A stretch of 64,000 nucleotides of DNA from NCBI GenBank assembly GCA_031002005.1, contig JARYHS010008074.1, positions 283,527,930 to 283,591,929 on the forward strand, read 5' to 3'. The position numbers were made by a program, and so were the translations under genes. The DNA is from Vandiemenella viatica. Its lineage: Eukaryota > Arthropoda > Insecta > Orthoptera > Morabidae. The notes below the pieces were generated by a model that was given only the letters and a program-made list of their open reading frames with translations, was not told where the DNA came from and made no database searches. This document shows positions 39,001 to 53,183 of the stretch, piece after piece. The stretch's first letter is position 1, and the number at the start of each line of letters is the position of its first letter.

Positions 39001-42000
39001 CAAGATTGAGTCTAGCCTCTTGCAACTCAAACCTTCATCTAAACTGGTTCCAGCCTCTCTTCCACAAAACAATCCACTTCTTCTGTTCTAGAACACTCTG
39101 TCCTCACTCGCATTCCAAAAGTCCCTTCCCCATTACAAGCTTCTCAGCACCAAGGAATCAGAGCTACAAGAGAAATATTCAGTAACCATTATATCTTCAA
39201 ACTCCCAACCAGCAAAGGCTCAACTAGGTTTCTTATAGACCACGGTGAATACGAGGGAGAGACCGCTTTCCAATACCAACAAAGTCCAAACATCATAGAT
39301 CCTACCGTAACCATATGAAATAAAATTTTTGATCTACTGGGTCCCTCTCAGTCCACATCTCTCCTCATTGCTCAGAATTCCCATACACCAACCTTATTGC
39401 CAAGATCCTGTAGGATGGCCTCTAGTTTTGGCATATGGGTCACCCACAGAATGGATTTTGCCTGTAGTGGATCAATCTCCCCCCCCCCCCCAATCTTTTT
39501 TTCACAGAAACACTGTCCTTCATAAAATAACCCAACACTTCATTGAACATTTGTTTACAGTCTACACTTTACCTCCAGATTCCTTCCTTGTTTCCACTGA
39601 CATAACTTCCCTTTATACACTTAAAAACTGCAATTAGGATAGCCAGAATGCTTGGGCTTGAGCTTGTGCCTGGTCCCATTGTACTTCCCCACTCCAGCGC
39701 ACTGGCGGATCACTTATTGTTTATTTATTAGTTTTTTCTTCTTGCACTTATTTCATTACTACCACCTTAATTATTCATTATTTAAACATTTTATATGTAC
39801 ACATACATTGTGTGTTCTCTCGTTGGCAGTGATATTGTTGTTCTATAGTTATCAATAGTTTAGTTTGCATTATTTTACCCTCTCACCAACTACTGTTTTC
39901 TAAAAGGCCAAGCTAAACTTTGGTATTTTTTCCTGATCATTTTATTACTTTGTACTGTCTTCTCATGAGATTAAATTTTCTCTGTGTTTCAGCTATCAAC
40001 TTCTCCTCTCACCATTGCCCACAGTGTTCACCTCTGGTTCACATCATGTTTTGAATCAGAGTATTCACATCTGATTCACTAGAAATGTGTCTCATACATG
40101 ACTTAGGCTTTACACAGAAAAACTGTGAAATGTGTTATGTTTGTGTGTTCTTTATGACCCTTCCACATTCATTTCTGCTAAGCGACGTCCTCACATGTTC
40201 ACTTTCCTCATCTTTGTTTATTTTCATTTCCTGAAAGCACAGTAATTCATTGCAATAGCAATTTTTTATCATTAACCTTTATGAGATTATCAAGTATGAT
40301 TGGGACTATTAACAATTAGAACATAAATTTTTATTGGATATTTCTTCTTTTTTCTCCTTCCTCTGTTCTTCCTAAACAACTAGTAACAAATTATTACAGA
40401 ATCACCAAGAGAAAATTTCTAAGTTTAACCGTTGTTTCTTTGCAGGATGCACAATTATTTAACCTTACTGAAAAAATAAACCTGCATATAATTTTACATT
40501 AATCAAATAGAGTGAAAATTCACGACTCTTATTAGTATCATCTCATTCCAACGTGAAATGGTTTTGTTTTTATACCCTTGAGCAGAATGTACTGGTACTT
40601 TAAGATAGACTAGTGCCATCAGCAATACAGAAGGAAATACAGCTCCTTCCTCATACTTTCTTCACTGCTAAGTTAGCCTTTAAATGAGACATAACATAAC
40701 CAATCTGTGAACAGTTGCATCACTCTGATCATTCTCAGCATTTAACACAAACTTCCGGTTATAAATTCATTACACATTTGCTACACATACCACAGACAAG
40801 AAACCTTTCTTATACTCATTTACATACATGCGAACCAATATTCTTCTAAACAATGATAGTTGTAACTTTTCAACCATTTCAAATTCTATTTTATGTTTGC
40901 ATTTTAAAACTATAACTGAATAAAAATATGAAGCATCAAAATTGCTAAGTCTTAGTCAAAACTGATTATATGCAATAGGTGTTTGGACCTATAATAATTG
41001 ACATTTAAAAGTGGAGAACAGTCTAAGCCTGCTACCATACCGAAGCTGTTCTATCTTGTGTGAGAAACAATCACAAAAACAGATGTAAGCTGAAGTGGGG
41101 AGCTCAATCGTTAAGGTACTTGCCTTCAAAATTCAGTATCATGAATTCAAAACCTGGTGCAGATAGAATTTTAATGCAGTGCACAGTATGACTCACAGTA
41201 TAAATGAATTTAAAATGAAACTGGATGTGAGAATTAAGTACCTATCTACGACAATCACCACCTGGACACGAGCGGCATTGACTTTAATAACAACACCTAC
41301 CAAAACATAAATTTCCGTAATCAGGATGGAAAAATGTAATGTCAGTCACAGATCATTATCATACCAAATGAATGCAACATGTTTTTTTAATGTTACAATA
41401 CAGAGGAGTCCAAATTTAGCATAGGCATTTAAAGAATTCTAAAGTATAAATTTTATTTTTAAAGACACTTTTAATCAGCTTATTCTTTAGTGACAAAGAC
41501 CCATTAAAACATTACATCAAGGATTCTTGTGGAATTTATGAAATAGTCCTTTCATTCCTCACCATTCAATTCTTTCTAAAATTATTTATCATTTTTGTAA
41601 TCTTTACTGATTGCAAAATAGAAATCTTATGGATTCATTCATTTTTCCATGCGTCTGTCACATTCTCATACCTTTTGAACCTTTCAACTTATAAATTGTA
41701 GTTGCAGAGTACTTCAGTTTCCGCTAATATCGAAATGATTACAATTAATTAAAAAACTTGTGGAAGGGGAGGTAACGGAAATAATTACAGGGAGGTTTTA
41801 TGGGGAGGCTGGTGAAAAGATTTACTTTAGAAATGAAAGTTAGCAGTCTATTATCTTTTAAAATGTTTGGATTTTTTATTCCATGATTTTTGAAGGTTTT
41901 GTTAAACAACCATTTAAAAAAAGGAGGGAAGGAAAAACCACATCCATCCCATTTCATTTCCGAAACTAGTGATGAGAAAATTATTTTAGCATATGTATAT

Positions 42001-45000
42001 TACTAAAATAGAGAAACTATAACAATTTTCCCTGAAATGCTATATTGTTGTTGTCCATTTCTCCACAGTTACTTAGTAAATTAAATGTTAATAAATAATG
42101 CCAATGCAACTGTTTTTATAAGGTTTAATGCCATATGCATTTCACCTTTCACCAAGCCATCAACTGATAAAACTGTTGAAATTTACACTTAGTTTACAAA
42201 ACTTATTGTATAACTTTTATCATCATACTAAATTGAAATATTTACTGGTTCTTTCCTACTTCCTATTTACACTGGTGTTATTAGGGTGTGTAGTAGCACA
42301 TCTCTGCCTTTTCCTTAAAGCATGTGCTAGCTAAGGCAATTTGTCTAATGTTGCCAGCTAGATGTAAACATTGCACCTTATAGTGACTGTTGTTTGCCAT
42401 GGATATCTTGTTTTATTGTTGCCACGCTAGTATGTTGACAGTACCAGTTTTGAGGAGTGATATTTTACTAATATTCTTTTCAATTTGATGTGTGGTATGC
42501 AAGTATATGGATTTAGAAGGGTTTTATATATTATTTATTTATTTTTTGTACTTATTGTAGTTTTCTTTCTGTCGGATTAGTGTGTATAGTATGGCATCTA
42601 GTTTGTTAGATTTATAACGAAAATGTAAATAGAAAAGATTCATAATGCCAATGTAAATAGAAAAGATTTATAATGCCAATGTAAATAGTAAATAGAAAAG
42701 ATTTATAATGCTAATGTAAATAGAAAATAATCGGTAAATATATGAATTAAGGATTTTGTTGAACATTACGTAATCTTATATATATATAAAAATAGACGTG
42801 TTTTTTCCTATATTTCACTTTTCAGCCACCACTACCTTGCACAGATCACTGATGTTTGTTGGTGGAAGTAGCATGGAGTTTCCTGTCGTGCACAACGTTG
42901 GCCGAATGCCGATAGCTGTGGGGATGTGGGAGATATAATGATTAAAGTTGGTCAGTGCAGGGCGTTTTCATATTTCGACCAAAAATTCGTATCTCCGTAT
43001 ACTTCTCTTACCTGCCACAACTACATAACATAGACCTTTAGTATTTGTGTGTGGTAGTAGAATCATCTTTCCTGTCGTGCACTATGGTTGTTAGATGTCG
43101 GTAGCTATGGGGGTGTGGGAGATATGGGGGTTGAAAGTGGTCGACCTGTGGCAATTTCATACTTCTGCCAAAGACAAAAGTGTCATGGTGTATCACTTTT
43201 CAGCGAAAACTATAGATCACAGATAACTGGTGTTTGTGTGTAGTAGTAGCACAGAGTCACCTTTCGATCACAACAGCGGCCGATTTTCAGAAACTGTGGT
43301 ACTGTGGTAAATATGGTGGTTGTAAGTGGCCGACCAAGGATATTTTCGTATTTCGACTGTCTCCGCATCTGTCACTTTTCTGCCACAACTACATAGCATA
43401 GAGCATTGGTGTTTGTGTTTGGTAGTAGAATCGTATCTCATGTAGTGCACTATGGTTGTTAGATGTCGGTAGCTATGGGGGTGTGGGAGATATGGGGGTT
43501 GAAAGTGATCGACCTGTGGCAATTTCATACTTCTGCCAAAGACAAAAGTGTCATGGTGTATCACTTTTCAGCAAAAACTATAGATCACAGATAACTGGCG
43601 TTTGTGTGTAGTAGTAGCACAGAGTCACCTTTCGATCACAACAGCGGCCGAATTTGAGAAACTGTGTTACTATGGTAGATATGGTGGTTGTAAGTGGCCG
43701 ACCAAGGATATTTTCGAATTTCGACTGTCTCCGCATATGTCACTTTTCTGCCACAACTACATAGCATAGAACATTGGTGTTTGTGTATGGTAGTAGAATC
43801 GTATCTCATGTAGTGCACTATGGTTGTTAGATGTCGGTAGCTATGGGGGTGTGGGAGATATGGGGGTTGAAAGTGATCGACCTGTGGCAATTTCATACTC
43901 CTGCCAAAGACAAAAGTGTCATGGTGTATCACTTTTCAGCGAAAACTATAGATCACAGATAACTGGTGTTTGTGTGTAGTAGTAGCACAGAGTCACCTTT
44001 CGATCACAACAGCGGCCGATTTTCAGAAACTGTGGTACTATGGTAGATATGGTGGTTGTAAGTGGCCGACCAAGGATATTTTCGTATTTCGACTGTCTCC
44101 GCATATGTCACTTTTCTGCCACAACTACATAGCATAGAGCATTGGTGTTTGTGTTTGGTAGTAGAATCGTATCTCATGTACTGCACGATGGTTGTTAGAT
44201 GTCGGTAGCTATGGGGGTGTGGGAGATATGGGGGTTGAAAGTGATCGACCTGTGGCAATTTCATACTTCTGCCAAAGACAAAAGTGTCATGGTGTATCAC
44301 TTTTCAGCAAAAACTATAGATCACAGATAACTGGCGTTTGTGTGTAGTAGTAGCACAGAGTCACCTTTCGATCACAACAGCGGCCGAATTTCAGAAACTG
44401 TGTTACTATGGTAGATATGGTGGTTGTAAGTGGCCGACCAAGGATATTTTCGAATTTCGACTGTCTCCGCATATGTCACTTTTCTGCCACAACTACATAG
44501 CATAGAGCATTGGTGTTTGTGTATGGTAGTAGAATCGTATCTCATGTAGTGCACTATGGTTGTTAGATGTCGGTAGCTATGGGGGTGTGGGAGATATGGG
44601 GGTTGAAAGTGATCGACCTGTGGCAATTTCATACTCCTGCCAAAGACAAAAGTGTCATGGTGTATCACTTTTCAGCGAAAACTATAGATCACAGATAACT
44701 GGTGTTTGTGTGTAGTAGTAGCACAGAGTCACCTTTCGATCACAACAGCGGCCGATTTCAGAAACTGTGGTACTGTGGTAGATATGGTGGTTGTAAGTGG
44801 CCGACCAAGGATATTTTCGTATTTCGACTGTCTCCGCATATGTCACTTTTCTGCCACAACTACATAGCATAGAGCATTGGTGTTTGTGTTTGGTAGTAGA
44901 ATCGGATCTCATGTAGTGCACTATGGTTGTTAGATGTCGGTAGCTATGGGGGTGTGGGAGATATGGGGGTTGAAAGTGATCGACCTGTGGCAATTTCATA

Positions 45001-48000
45001 CTTCTGCCAAAGACAAAAGTGTCATGGTGTATCACTGTTCAGCGAAAACTATAGATCACAGATAACTGGCGTTTGTGTGTAGTAGTAGCACAGAGTCACC
45101 TTTCGGTCACAACAGCGGCCGAATTTCAGAAACTGTGTTACTGTGGTAGATATGGTGGTTGTAAGTGGCCGACCAAGGATATTTTCGTATTTCGACTGTC
45201 TCCGCATATGTCACGTTTCTGCCACAACTACATAGCATAGAGCATTGGTGTTTGTGTTTGGTAGTAGAATCGTATCTCATGTAGTGCACTATGGTTGTTA
45301 GATGTCTGTAGCTATGGGGGTGTGGGAGATATGGGGGTTGAAAGTGTTCGACCTGTGGCAATTTCATACTTCTGCCAAAGACAAAAGTGTCACGGTGTAT
45401 CACTTTTCAGCGAAAACTATGGATCACAGATAACTGGCGTTTGTGTGTAGTAGTAGCACAGCGTCACCTTTCGATCACAACAGCGGCCGATTTTCAGAAA
45501 CTGTGTTAGTGTGGTAGATATGGTGATTGTAAGTGGCCGACCAAGGATATTTTCGTATTTCGACTGTCTCCGCATATGTCACTTTTCTGCCACAACTACA
45601 TAGCATAGAGCATTGCTGTTTGTTTTTCGTAGTAGAATCGTATCTCATGTAGTGCACTATGGTTGTTAGATGTCGGTAGCTATCTGGGTGTGGGAGAAAT
45701 GGGGGATAAAATGGTCGACCTGCGGCAATTTCATATTTCTGCCAAAGACGCATGTGTCACGTTGTATCACTTTTAGTGAAAACTATCAATCGCAGATTAC
45801 TGGCGCTTTTGTGTGGTAGTAACACAGAGTCACCCATCGATCACAACGTTGGCCGAAATTCGGTAACTGTGGGAGTGTGTGAGATATGGTGTTCGAAATT
45901 GGTCGATCATGAATATTTTCGTATTTCATCCAAAGACTTGTGTGTATCCGTAAATTTTACTTTGCTGCCGGAACTACATAGCGCAGAAGACTGGTATTTG
46001 TGTGTGGTAATAGTATCGAGTCTCCCATCGTGCATTATGGTGGTTAGATGTCTACACTGTCAATATGAATACTTTACAATCACGAACGAAGTTGTGGGTA
46101 CCAGCTATTATATTATAAATGTGGAAGTAAGTTTCTGTCTTTTTGTTACGTTTTGACGACTAAATGGCTATATCAATATTGATGGAATTTAACAATGAAA
46201 TAGTGTAGGAAGGACACAGGACATTTTTTCGGCATTTTTTAGTCACGAAATTTTAAGAACTTATCGAATGATGAAAGACAGACAGATTCGAGTGTCAGTC
46301 TGTAATGTTACGTTGGTTGCTCAGTCACGCAATCTGTTAGTGTTTGATTTATTAATAAATTTCGATAAGAAACAAAACTTATTATTTAGTATAGAAGTCA
46401 ATTTGCTCTGCACTGTACTATTCATTTGTGTCTGTATAAAAGTTTCTGGCACCTATTTGTCTTCCTTTTTGGCATGCCTTACGGACGTAAACCTGGCCTA
46501 AGGTGCAGGTCTAGAAGACAATGTGCTGCTATTAGATTATAAGATTCAGATGCTCATGAATAAAGAAGAAAAAACCAAGCTGAAATAAAGCTGCCATCAG
46601 TTAACCCCCCCCCCCCCCCCCCCCACACACACACACATCCCCGCACCTTCGCTTACTTTTATGTTTTTAAATATGTTGTAAATTGATTCTCTTCATGAGA
46701 CAGATTAGATGATAGGATGATATAATGATGGCTTTCCATCATATTATGTCGACTCGGTGTTGTTTGGGACAAATCTTACGTTACTAACAGTTTTCTATAT
46801 CCAATTCTGGAATTGAAACTCCAAGTCCACGCGTACGAAGTCGCGGGTAACAGCTAGTAAGTTTTTAAAACTAAATTTCAATGTCAACACAGATTTGTTG
46901 CTGGTGATGCCTCAATGAGGGGCAAAATATGTACGGTAAACAGTTGTATTGGCATTCTTTGTTAACATTTAATAAATCTTCATGGAATTTATGGTCTTTA
47001 TAATATAAGAACATTTATACATATTTAATGGTCTAGCCGTATATTGTTTAACAAATGAAACATGCATTATTCAATAAAGAATTTCAGGAATTGTATAGTA
47101 AAACTACATTTTTCAAAATATTTAAAATTTTTCCAACTTTTTTCAGCTGAAATTTTGTGTGTGTTTCATTTATAAAAACTTTTTGAAACATCTTTGCATA
47201 ATGTATAATAAATACCTTTTTAAAATAACACATTTTTTTGAAGATTTTTTTTTACAACTTTGTTTTTAGTGCATTCAATTTTTATTCTCGATCTGTCTAT
47301 ACAACTGTCAGCTTGCAAGAGTAAATAGCTATACACAATGATAATTTGGTTTTAACAGAATCTACAAGTACTACTCTGAGTGTTAATAACAAAAACTCAG
47401 AGGAAAATATTTTACGAGAAATGTGTCTTTATCCATAAATTTTTTTTAAAAACTGAGTAGGATTATCAGCATTACCTTGAAGCCACTGGATGCATTCTGC
47501 AAAGAAACGTGAAGATCAATACTTCCTTGTCCCTCATTTCTCAACATAAATGACTCTGTCTTTTGATCTCCTACAGGGACACTGTTCCAAACTAGTTGTT
47601 GCTGTGTTGCTGTTAAATGAAGCCTTCTACTGGAACTTTTATTCTGTGAAAAATATGAGGACTTTGCAGCACTTGATGGTCTCTTAACATTGCTATTACT
47701 GCTCATGAATCCTGAGCCATCACTGCCAACTGGAAGTTTAATTTCCAATGAGTCTGGATGCTTAGTGTCAGTGGTAGATGCAGAAAATGTGGACCGTTTG
47801 CTACCAGATCCACTATGTTTTTCATTGAAAAATTCAGTTATACCTTGCGTTTTTGATCGAGATGACATCATTTTCACTTCTAACTTCTTACTCCCAGCTG
47901 CTGTAGCCATTGCAGATTCCCCCTGTCGAATATCCTGCAAATTTTCAGAACCTGCAAAAGTAAATGTACATACATAAAGCTTTGAAATACCATCAGCAAT

Positions 48001-51000
48001 ACTACATAAAAGATTAAAAAAATTAATAAGCCAATAACTAAAACAAACATTAAAAAGAGTTCACTGTGGTTTCAAGCATTATTAATATGTCAATATTCCC
48101 AGATTGCTACAGGAATTTTCCTGATCTTTCATTTTACTCTTTAAGGACTCACCTGCAATGTGCATACTCAGGGTGGGAAAGGATTAGAGTAAGGAAAGGG
48201 AAGGAATTCAAACATGGCCTTTTAGTAGGAATAATCCTGGAATTCACCTGGAATGATTACAGGAAATCATGGAGAACCAAAACCTGGAAAGCCAGATAGG
48301 GATTTGAGCCTCCATCCTTCTGAATGTGAGGCCAGAGCATTACTGTCCATCCAATATGCTCTGCACCTTCTGTAACAGCACATTTCAAATGCTTTAATTA
48401 TGCCTTTTTCAGTTAGTTCTAAAGTCCATACATCACTTCCATTCAGAGTTGTGCTCCCTACATATTAGAAACACCTTTCCACAATCTCAGTCAAGGTTTG
48501 AAACTAAAAAGATTTTTCTTTTTCAAGATGAACTTTACAATATTCCATATTTACTTCAAATGCCATTTTGCCATCAGTGAGACTTTATTTCATAAATAAC
48601 AGAATTCTGTTACTACTTCACAGATAATGTCCTGTGATTTGGTAATACTGCCTAGGAATGAATTGGTGACAATATATCTACCAATAGTGAATTAAAAGGT
48701 AACCTCGCCACAGGTAATTCATGATATTCAGGACACAGGAAAAGATATTTAGCCATACTTAGTGTTAAGAGAATATGCTGTGTAATGTTTTGCGTACAGG
48801 TGATTCGGTGTCGGTTCTATGTAACCAGGGCCAGCTACTTGTCAACTCTGCTTACATATTCCTGAAGGACTTAAGAATGGACAAATAGGTGGCTTTCAGT
48901 ATTCTGTGATGGATTGACGGTATGACTCTAAATGTATTTATTCTTTGTATGTATATTCTGTTGTTGCTCTGTTATCTATATGGTCATAATTTAATAATTC
49001 CCGTTTGTGAAAAATAGCACAATAGTCTAAATCACTCTAAAATTGGAGGATTTGTAGAACAGTGGAACCATAATAACTGATTAAAATTATTGTAGACACA
49101 TGGCATGCACATAGGCCCAACAGTGCCCTCTTTTGAGTGTGCAGACAGATCAGTGTTATTATTATTATTACTACTCTGCGATTCACTAAAAGTGTGTGGC
49201 GGAGGGTGTATTGCACCTATCTAAAAGTGTAATAGTTTGAAAGGGATATACGGGACATGGCATGAGGCGCCAATGGACTATTGTGGGGAAACATCCCAGA
49301 ATTGACTTGGAGTGATCTGACAAAACCCAGATACGATGGCCGGAGAGATTTATCAAGAACTCATCCAATCAACAGATTTTAAGTTTACGTGCCTGGTAAA
49401 TCCTTCCTATTCCATTCCCTAATCACTCGTGGAAAAAATGAGTTCAGAAATGATTCAGTTCTGGCCCTGATCTCTCTTATCTTATTTTTGTGGTCATTCA
49501 TAGATATGAATGTTGCTGGTAGTAATATTTGTTTGCTGTCATTCTGAAATAAGTCAGTCGTGAATTTTTTAATTAGCTTCTGTTAACAGCAATGGGAGAA
49601 AAAATCAGTATGCTACGATTTGCTGATGACATGGTCTTGTTAGCAGAGAGGGCTGAGGATATTGAGAAGTTACTGAATGGCATGAACAAAATACTGAAGG
49701 AAGATTTTCGACTGAATATAAATCAAAGCAAGTGATGAAATGTAGCAGAAATGATACCAATACTAGTAGATTAAATATAAAAATAGGATCAGATGCAATA
49801 GGAGAAGTAAGTGAATTCTGTTACTTGGGAAGTAAAATTACAAGGTATGCAATAACCACAAAGTTTCTTAAGTAACCTAGTATGAGGCACAGCGATGAAT
49901 GCTTTTTTAAAAACTAATAGAAATAAGTCAACTTGGGATTGCTCATCTATAATGCGGCACAAGTCATGAATTAAAAGTGTAAGTTGTATTTCGCAGCATC
50001 AGCCTTTTCTGAATCCATGTTGATTTGGGTTTAAAAGATCACCTTCATCCAAAAACTTCATGACATTTGAATAGATGATGTGTTCCAAAATCCTGAAAAA
50101 TATTGAGATTGGCCTTTAATATTGAGGATCATTAACATCCCCATTTTTAATCACTGGACTCACAATGGCGGTCTTCCATTCAGCTGGTATTTTTACATGA
50201 TCCCAGGAGGTGGTGTAAAATTTTATCAAATACGGCACAATTTCCTTTGCATATCTAGAGTAGAATCTTGTAGGAATACCGTCCGATCCGGAAGCCTTAT
50301 TGGCTTTTAGATTCATAAGCAGTTTAGTTATTCCCTTGACATCAAGAACGAGATCTTTCATAATTTTGTTGGTACCATTGTTAATTTGAGCAAGCTTGTA
50401 CCAATGAAAATGAACAATTTAGTTCAGATGATGAACAATTCGGCCATATTGACCTACCCTCTGGGTAAAAGTTCTAAAACAGATAGGAGATATAAAGACT
50501 GTCCTTCCGACAAAAATAGGCATAATTGCATCAAATGCAACAAGCCTACTTGAATGCAAAATTTTATCCCACTATGTCAAAGTTGCGTTGATGTCAATAG
50601 CTACTGATATAGTAAACAACAATGAATAAGCATTGTTTTTATCTAATTTCATTTTAACTTGCTAAAACGTTTAGTTTGTGTACTTAAAGTGTTGTTATTT
50701 TTGCATACATGAAGTTATATTCTAAAAAGTAGATTCTCAGGGGAAAAATATTTAAATTTTTGATGATTGCAACTTCATTTTATAACAAAAATGGTGTAAT
50801 TTTCATAAATAATGTTTATAATTACCTAATTCCCTAATACGGAATATTAATATAGACATAAAATTTATTCAGTGCGTAATAATGTACATGGGCGAAATTT
50901 ACCTGGCCACTGCGGCCATGTTCCACTTTGTCACCACACTGGTGCTGGGTTAATGTCATTTACTTTCAAACCTGCTAGTAATAGTACAATTAATTAATTA

Positions 51001-53146
51001 AAAAATTAATTAATTAAATAAAACATTGTAAAATTTCCATTGTGTGAATCTTAGCTTCCTTATTAATGATTTACAATCACATATTGTGCAGAACTATGGT
51101 TTTCTAGCAGAGTTCATGACTGCATAGTGATAATGTGAGAGGAAAATGTTAGATCAGCATGACCATCCACAGGTTCTCCCAAACCACGAAGTCCTTAATG
51201 ACCAACTCCCAACTCATCTTGAAGCCAGTATGGCATGACATATCTGACTTCAATATCAAGGAAAAATGGTGACAAAACTGGAACTCTGCATCTGTGAAAC
51301 ATTAAGATATTGAAGATCCTACAATCGGAGTTCCAGGATTCCTTCTGAAGAGAACAGTGGGTTAAACTAAACCAGCTAAGAACAGAAAGCTCCAAATTTA
51401 ACACCATGCTATGACTGTGAGCTCCTTTTCAGACTGTGGAGCACATAATTAAGGAATATACTCTAAGGAAGTAAAAGTGATCTTCAAGATGTTATCAGTG
51501 CTAAAACTTCATTCTTAAAATGGACGCAACAACTGGACGTCAATTTGTGAATGCTATCAATGTTCTTCACCTTGTATATATAGTATATATGAGGGTGGCC
51601 CCGCAACTAATGCATCACATTTTTTTCTCAGCCCCCAACAATGATATGAGTGCGAAACTTTAGATATGAATTCTTTGAAGTTTTCAGAGTGGGTGCGCAA
51701 AGTTTCCGTTTCTTCCGACAGATAGCATACATGCAGCAATAGTTCAACATGCCGTCTGTGGGGGAGTGATGTACTTTATAAGCAGTGTGTCATCATTGAA
51801 TTTCTCAATGTGGAGCAAGAAAGTTGGAAACATTCACGAATGTTTATGTGCAGTTTATGGAGCATCAGCAGTCACCAGAAGTACGGTTAGTCAATGGGTG
51901 CAGCGGGTGGGGTCATCTGAAAGTGGTTCTGCAGAGCTCCAAGAGTTGCAGTGCTTGGGAAGGCCACCCACGGCTGTAACACTTGACAAGATGCAGTGTG
52001 CTGATGTGCTCATTCTTGAGGACTGATGCATAATGACTTGGCAGTTGGCGCGGGAGCTGTGAATCAGCAAAGGAAGTATGGATGTAATCATAAGTGATCT
52101 TGAATATGCAAACAAGTGTTCACGATGAGTTCCGTGTTGTTTTACTCTCAGAAAAAAAAATTTCTTCCGAGTTGCTGCAACTTTTATGAAGCTGAGGGGT
52201 GAAGCCTACTTGTCCTGGATTTTGACAGGTGATGAAATCTGGGTTCACCATTTTGAGCTCAAAACAAAACAGTAATCAATGGAATGGCACCATCCCTACT
52301 CTCCACAGAAGAAAAAATTCAAAGCAACTGTTGCCACAGATAAGGTCATGAACACTGTGTTTTGGTACTGTGATGGTGTCATACTCATTGATGTGATGCC
52401 GAGAGGCACCACCATTAATTCTGAGGCATATGTGAACACATAACCAAACTCAAGAAGCACTTCCAGCAACTTGGATGCCATAACAACCCAGGTTATTGTT
52501 TGCTTCAACATGATAATGTACGCCCTGACACAAGGTTGAGGATGTTGGATCACATCACCAATCAGGGTTGGACAGTGTTACCCCATCCACCATATAACGC
52601 TGACCTAACTCTCTCGGACTTTCACTTGTATGGGCAATTTAAGAATACCATTCATGTGAGACAGTTTGAGGCTGACAAAGAGGTCACTATGAAGAAATGT
52701 CTTCATCAACAGAACAAGGAGTGGTACCACCAGGGCATACACGGTCTTGTGACTCGCTGGAGGAAGGCCCTAGAATGGGAAGGAGATTATGTGGAAAAAT
52801 AGGGTGTGTAGAAGAAACATTATTCTTTCTTGTGTATAAGTTTAATTGTGTTCAATAAATAACTGTTGAAAAAGGGGGGGGGGGAAGTGGTGCATTAGTT
52901 ACTGGGCCTCCCTCATATTTATATGTATTATAAGTAGAAGGGAAATATAAATTGACCCAACATTCACCAAAGTTGAAGAGAGGAGAGCAGTGGCAAAACA
53001 GAATAATATACAAACACAAAAACAAAAAAAATTGGGGTTACTGCTTTATCAAATGGAAACAAAACATGTGGCTGAGCTTATACAAGCCTCGCGGTCAACA
53101 GAAACATGGTGGTATTTGTTTTTTTTTTTTTTTTTTTTTTTTTTTT

Positions 53147-53183
<37 letters not shown>

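Larger units (their letters stand above)
42774..46857 (+). mobile_element. Candidate non-autonomous Helitron-like element carrying a satellite array
   Basis: Left end begins TCTTATATATATATAAAAAT after an A; right end finishes 'TCGCGGGTAACAGCTAG' before a T. TC...CTAG inserted between A and T is the Helitron signature, and the 'acgaagtcgcgggtaacagctag' type end is seen on many insect Helitron-like elements. A short CGCG/CGCG stem lies about 9 bases before CTAG. Interior: the 368-bp satellite array (42817-46055) plus 800 bp of unique and poly-C sequence. No Rep/helicase gene, so mobilised in trans if real. Confidence 0.5.
51590..52915 (+). mobile_element. Mariner element 2
   Basis: Left TGAGGGTGGCCCCGCAACTA and inverted right TGAGGGAGGCCCAGTAACTA, each continuing ATGCA(T/C)CAC, form about 29-bp terminal repeats flanked by TA (51588-51589; 52916-52917). 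1326 bp. Family differs from mariner 1 in repeat sequence and protein. Confidence 0.92.

Noticed and set aside
43268..45753. Seven tandem 92-117-codon minus-strand frames as a tandem gene family
   Set aside because: They fall exactly on satellite units, include both monomers, and lack any promoter, splice or domain evidence; identity is explained by array homogenisation.
42817..46055. CRISPR array
   Set aside because: Repeats are 368 bp head-to-tail satellites with no short repeat/spacer alternation.
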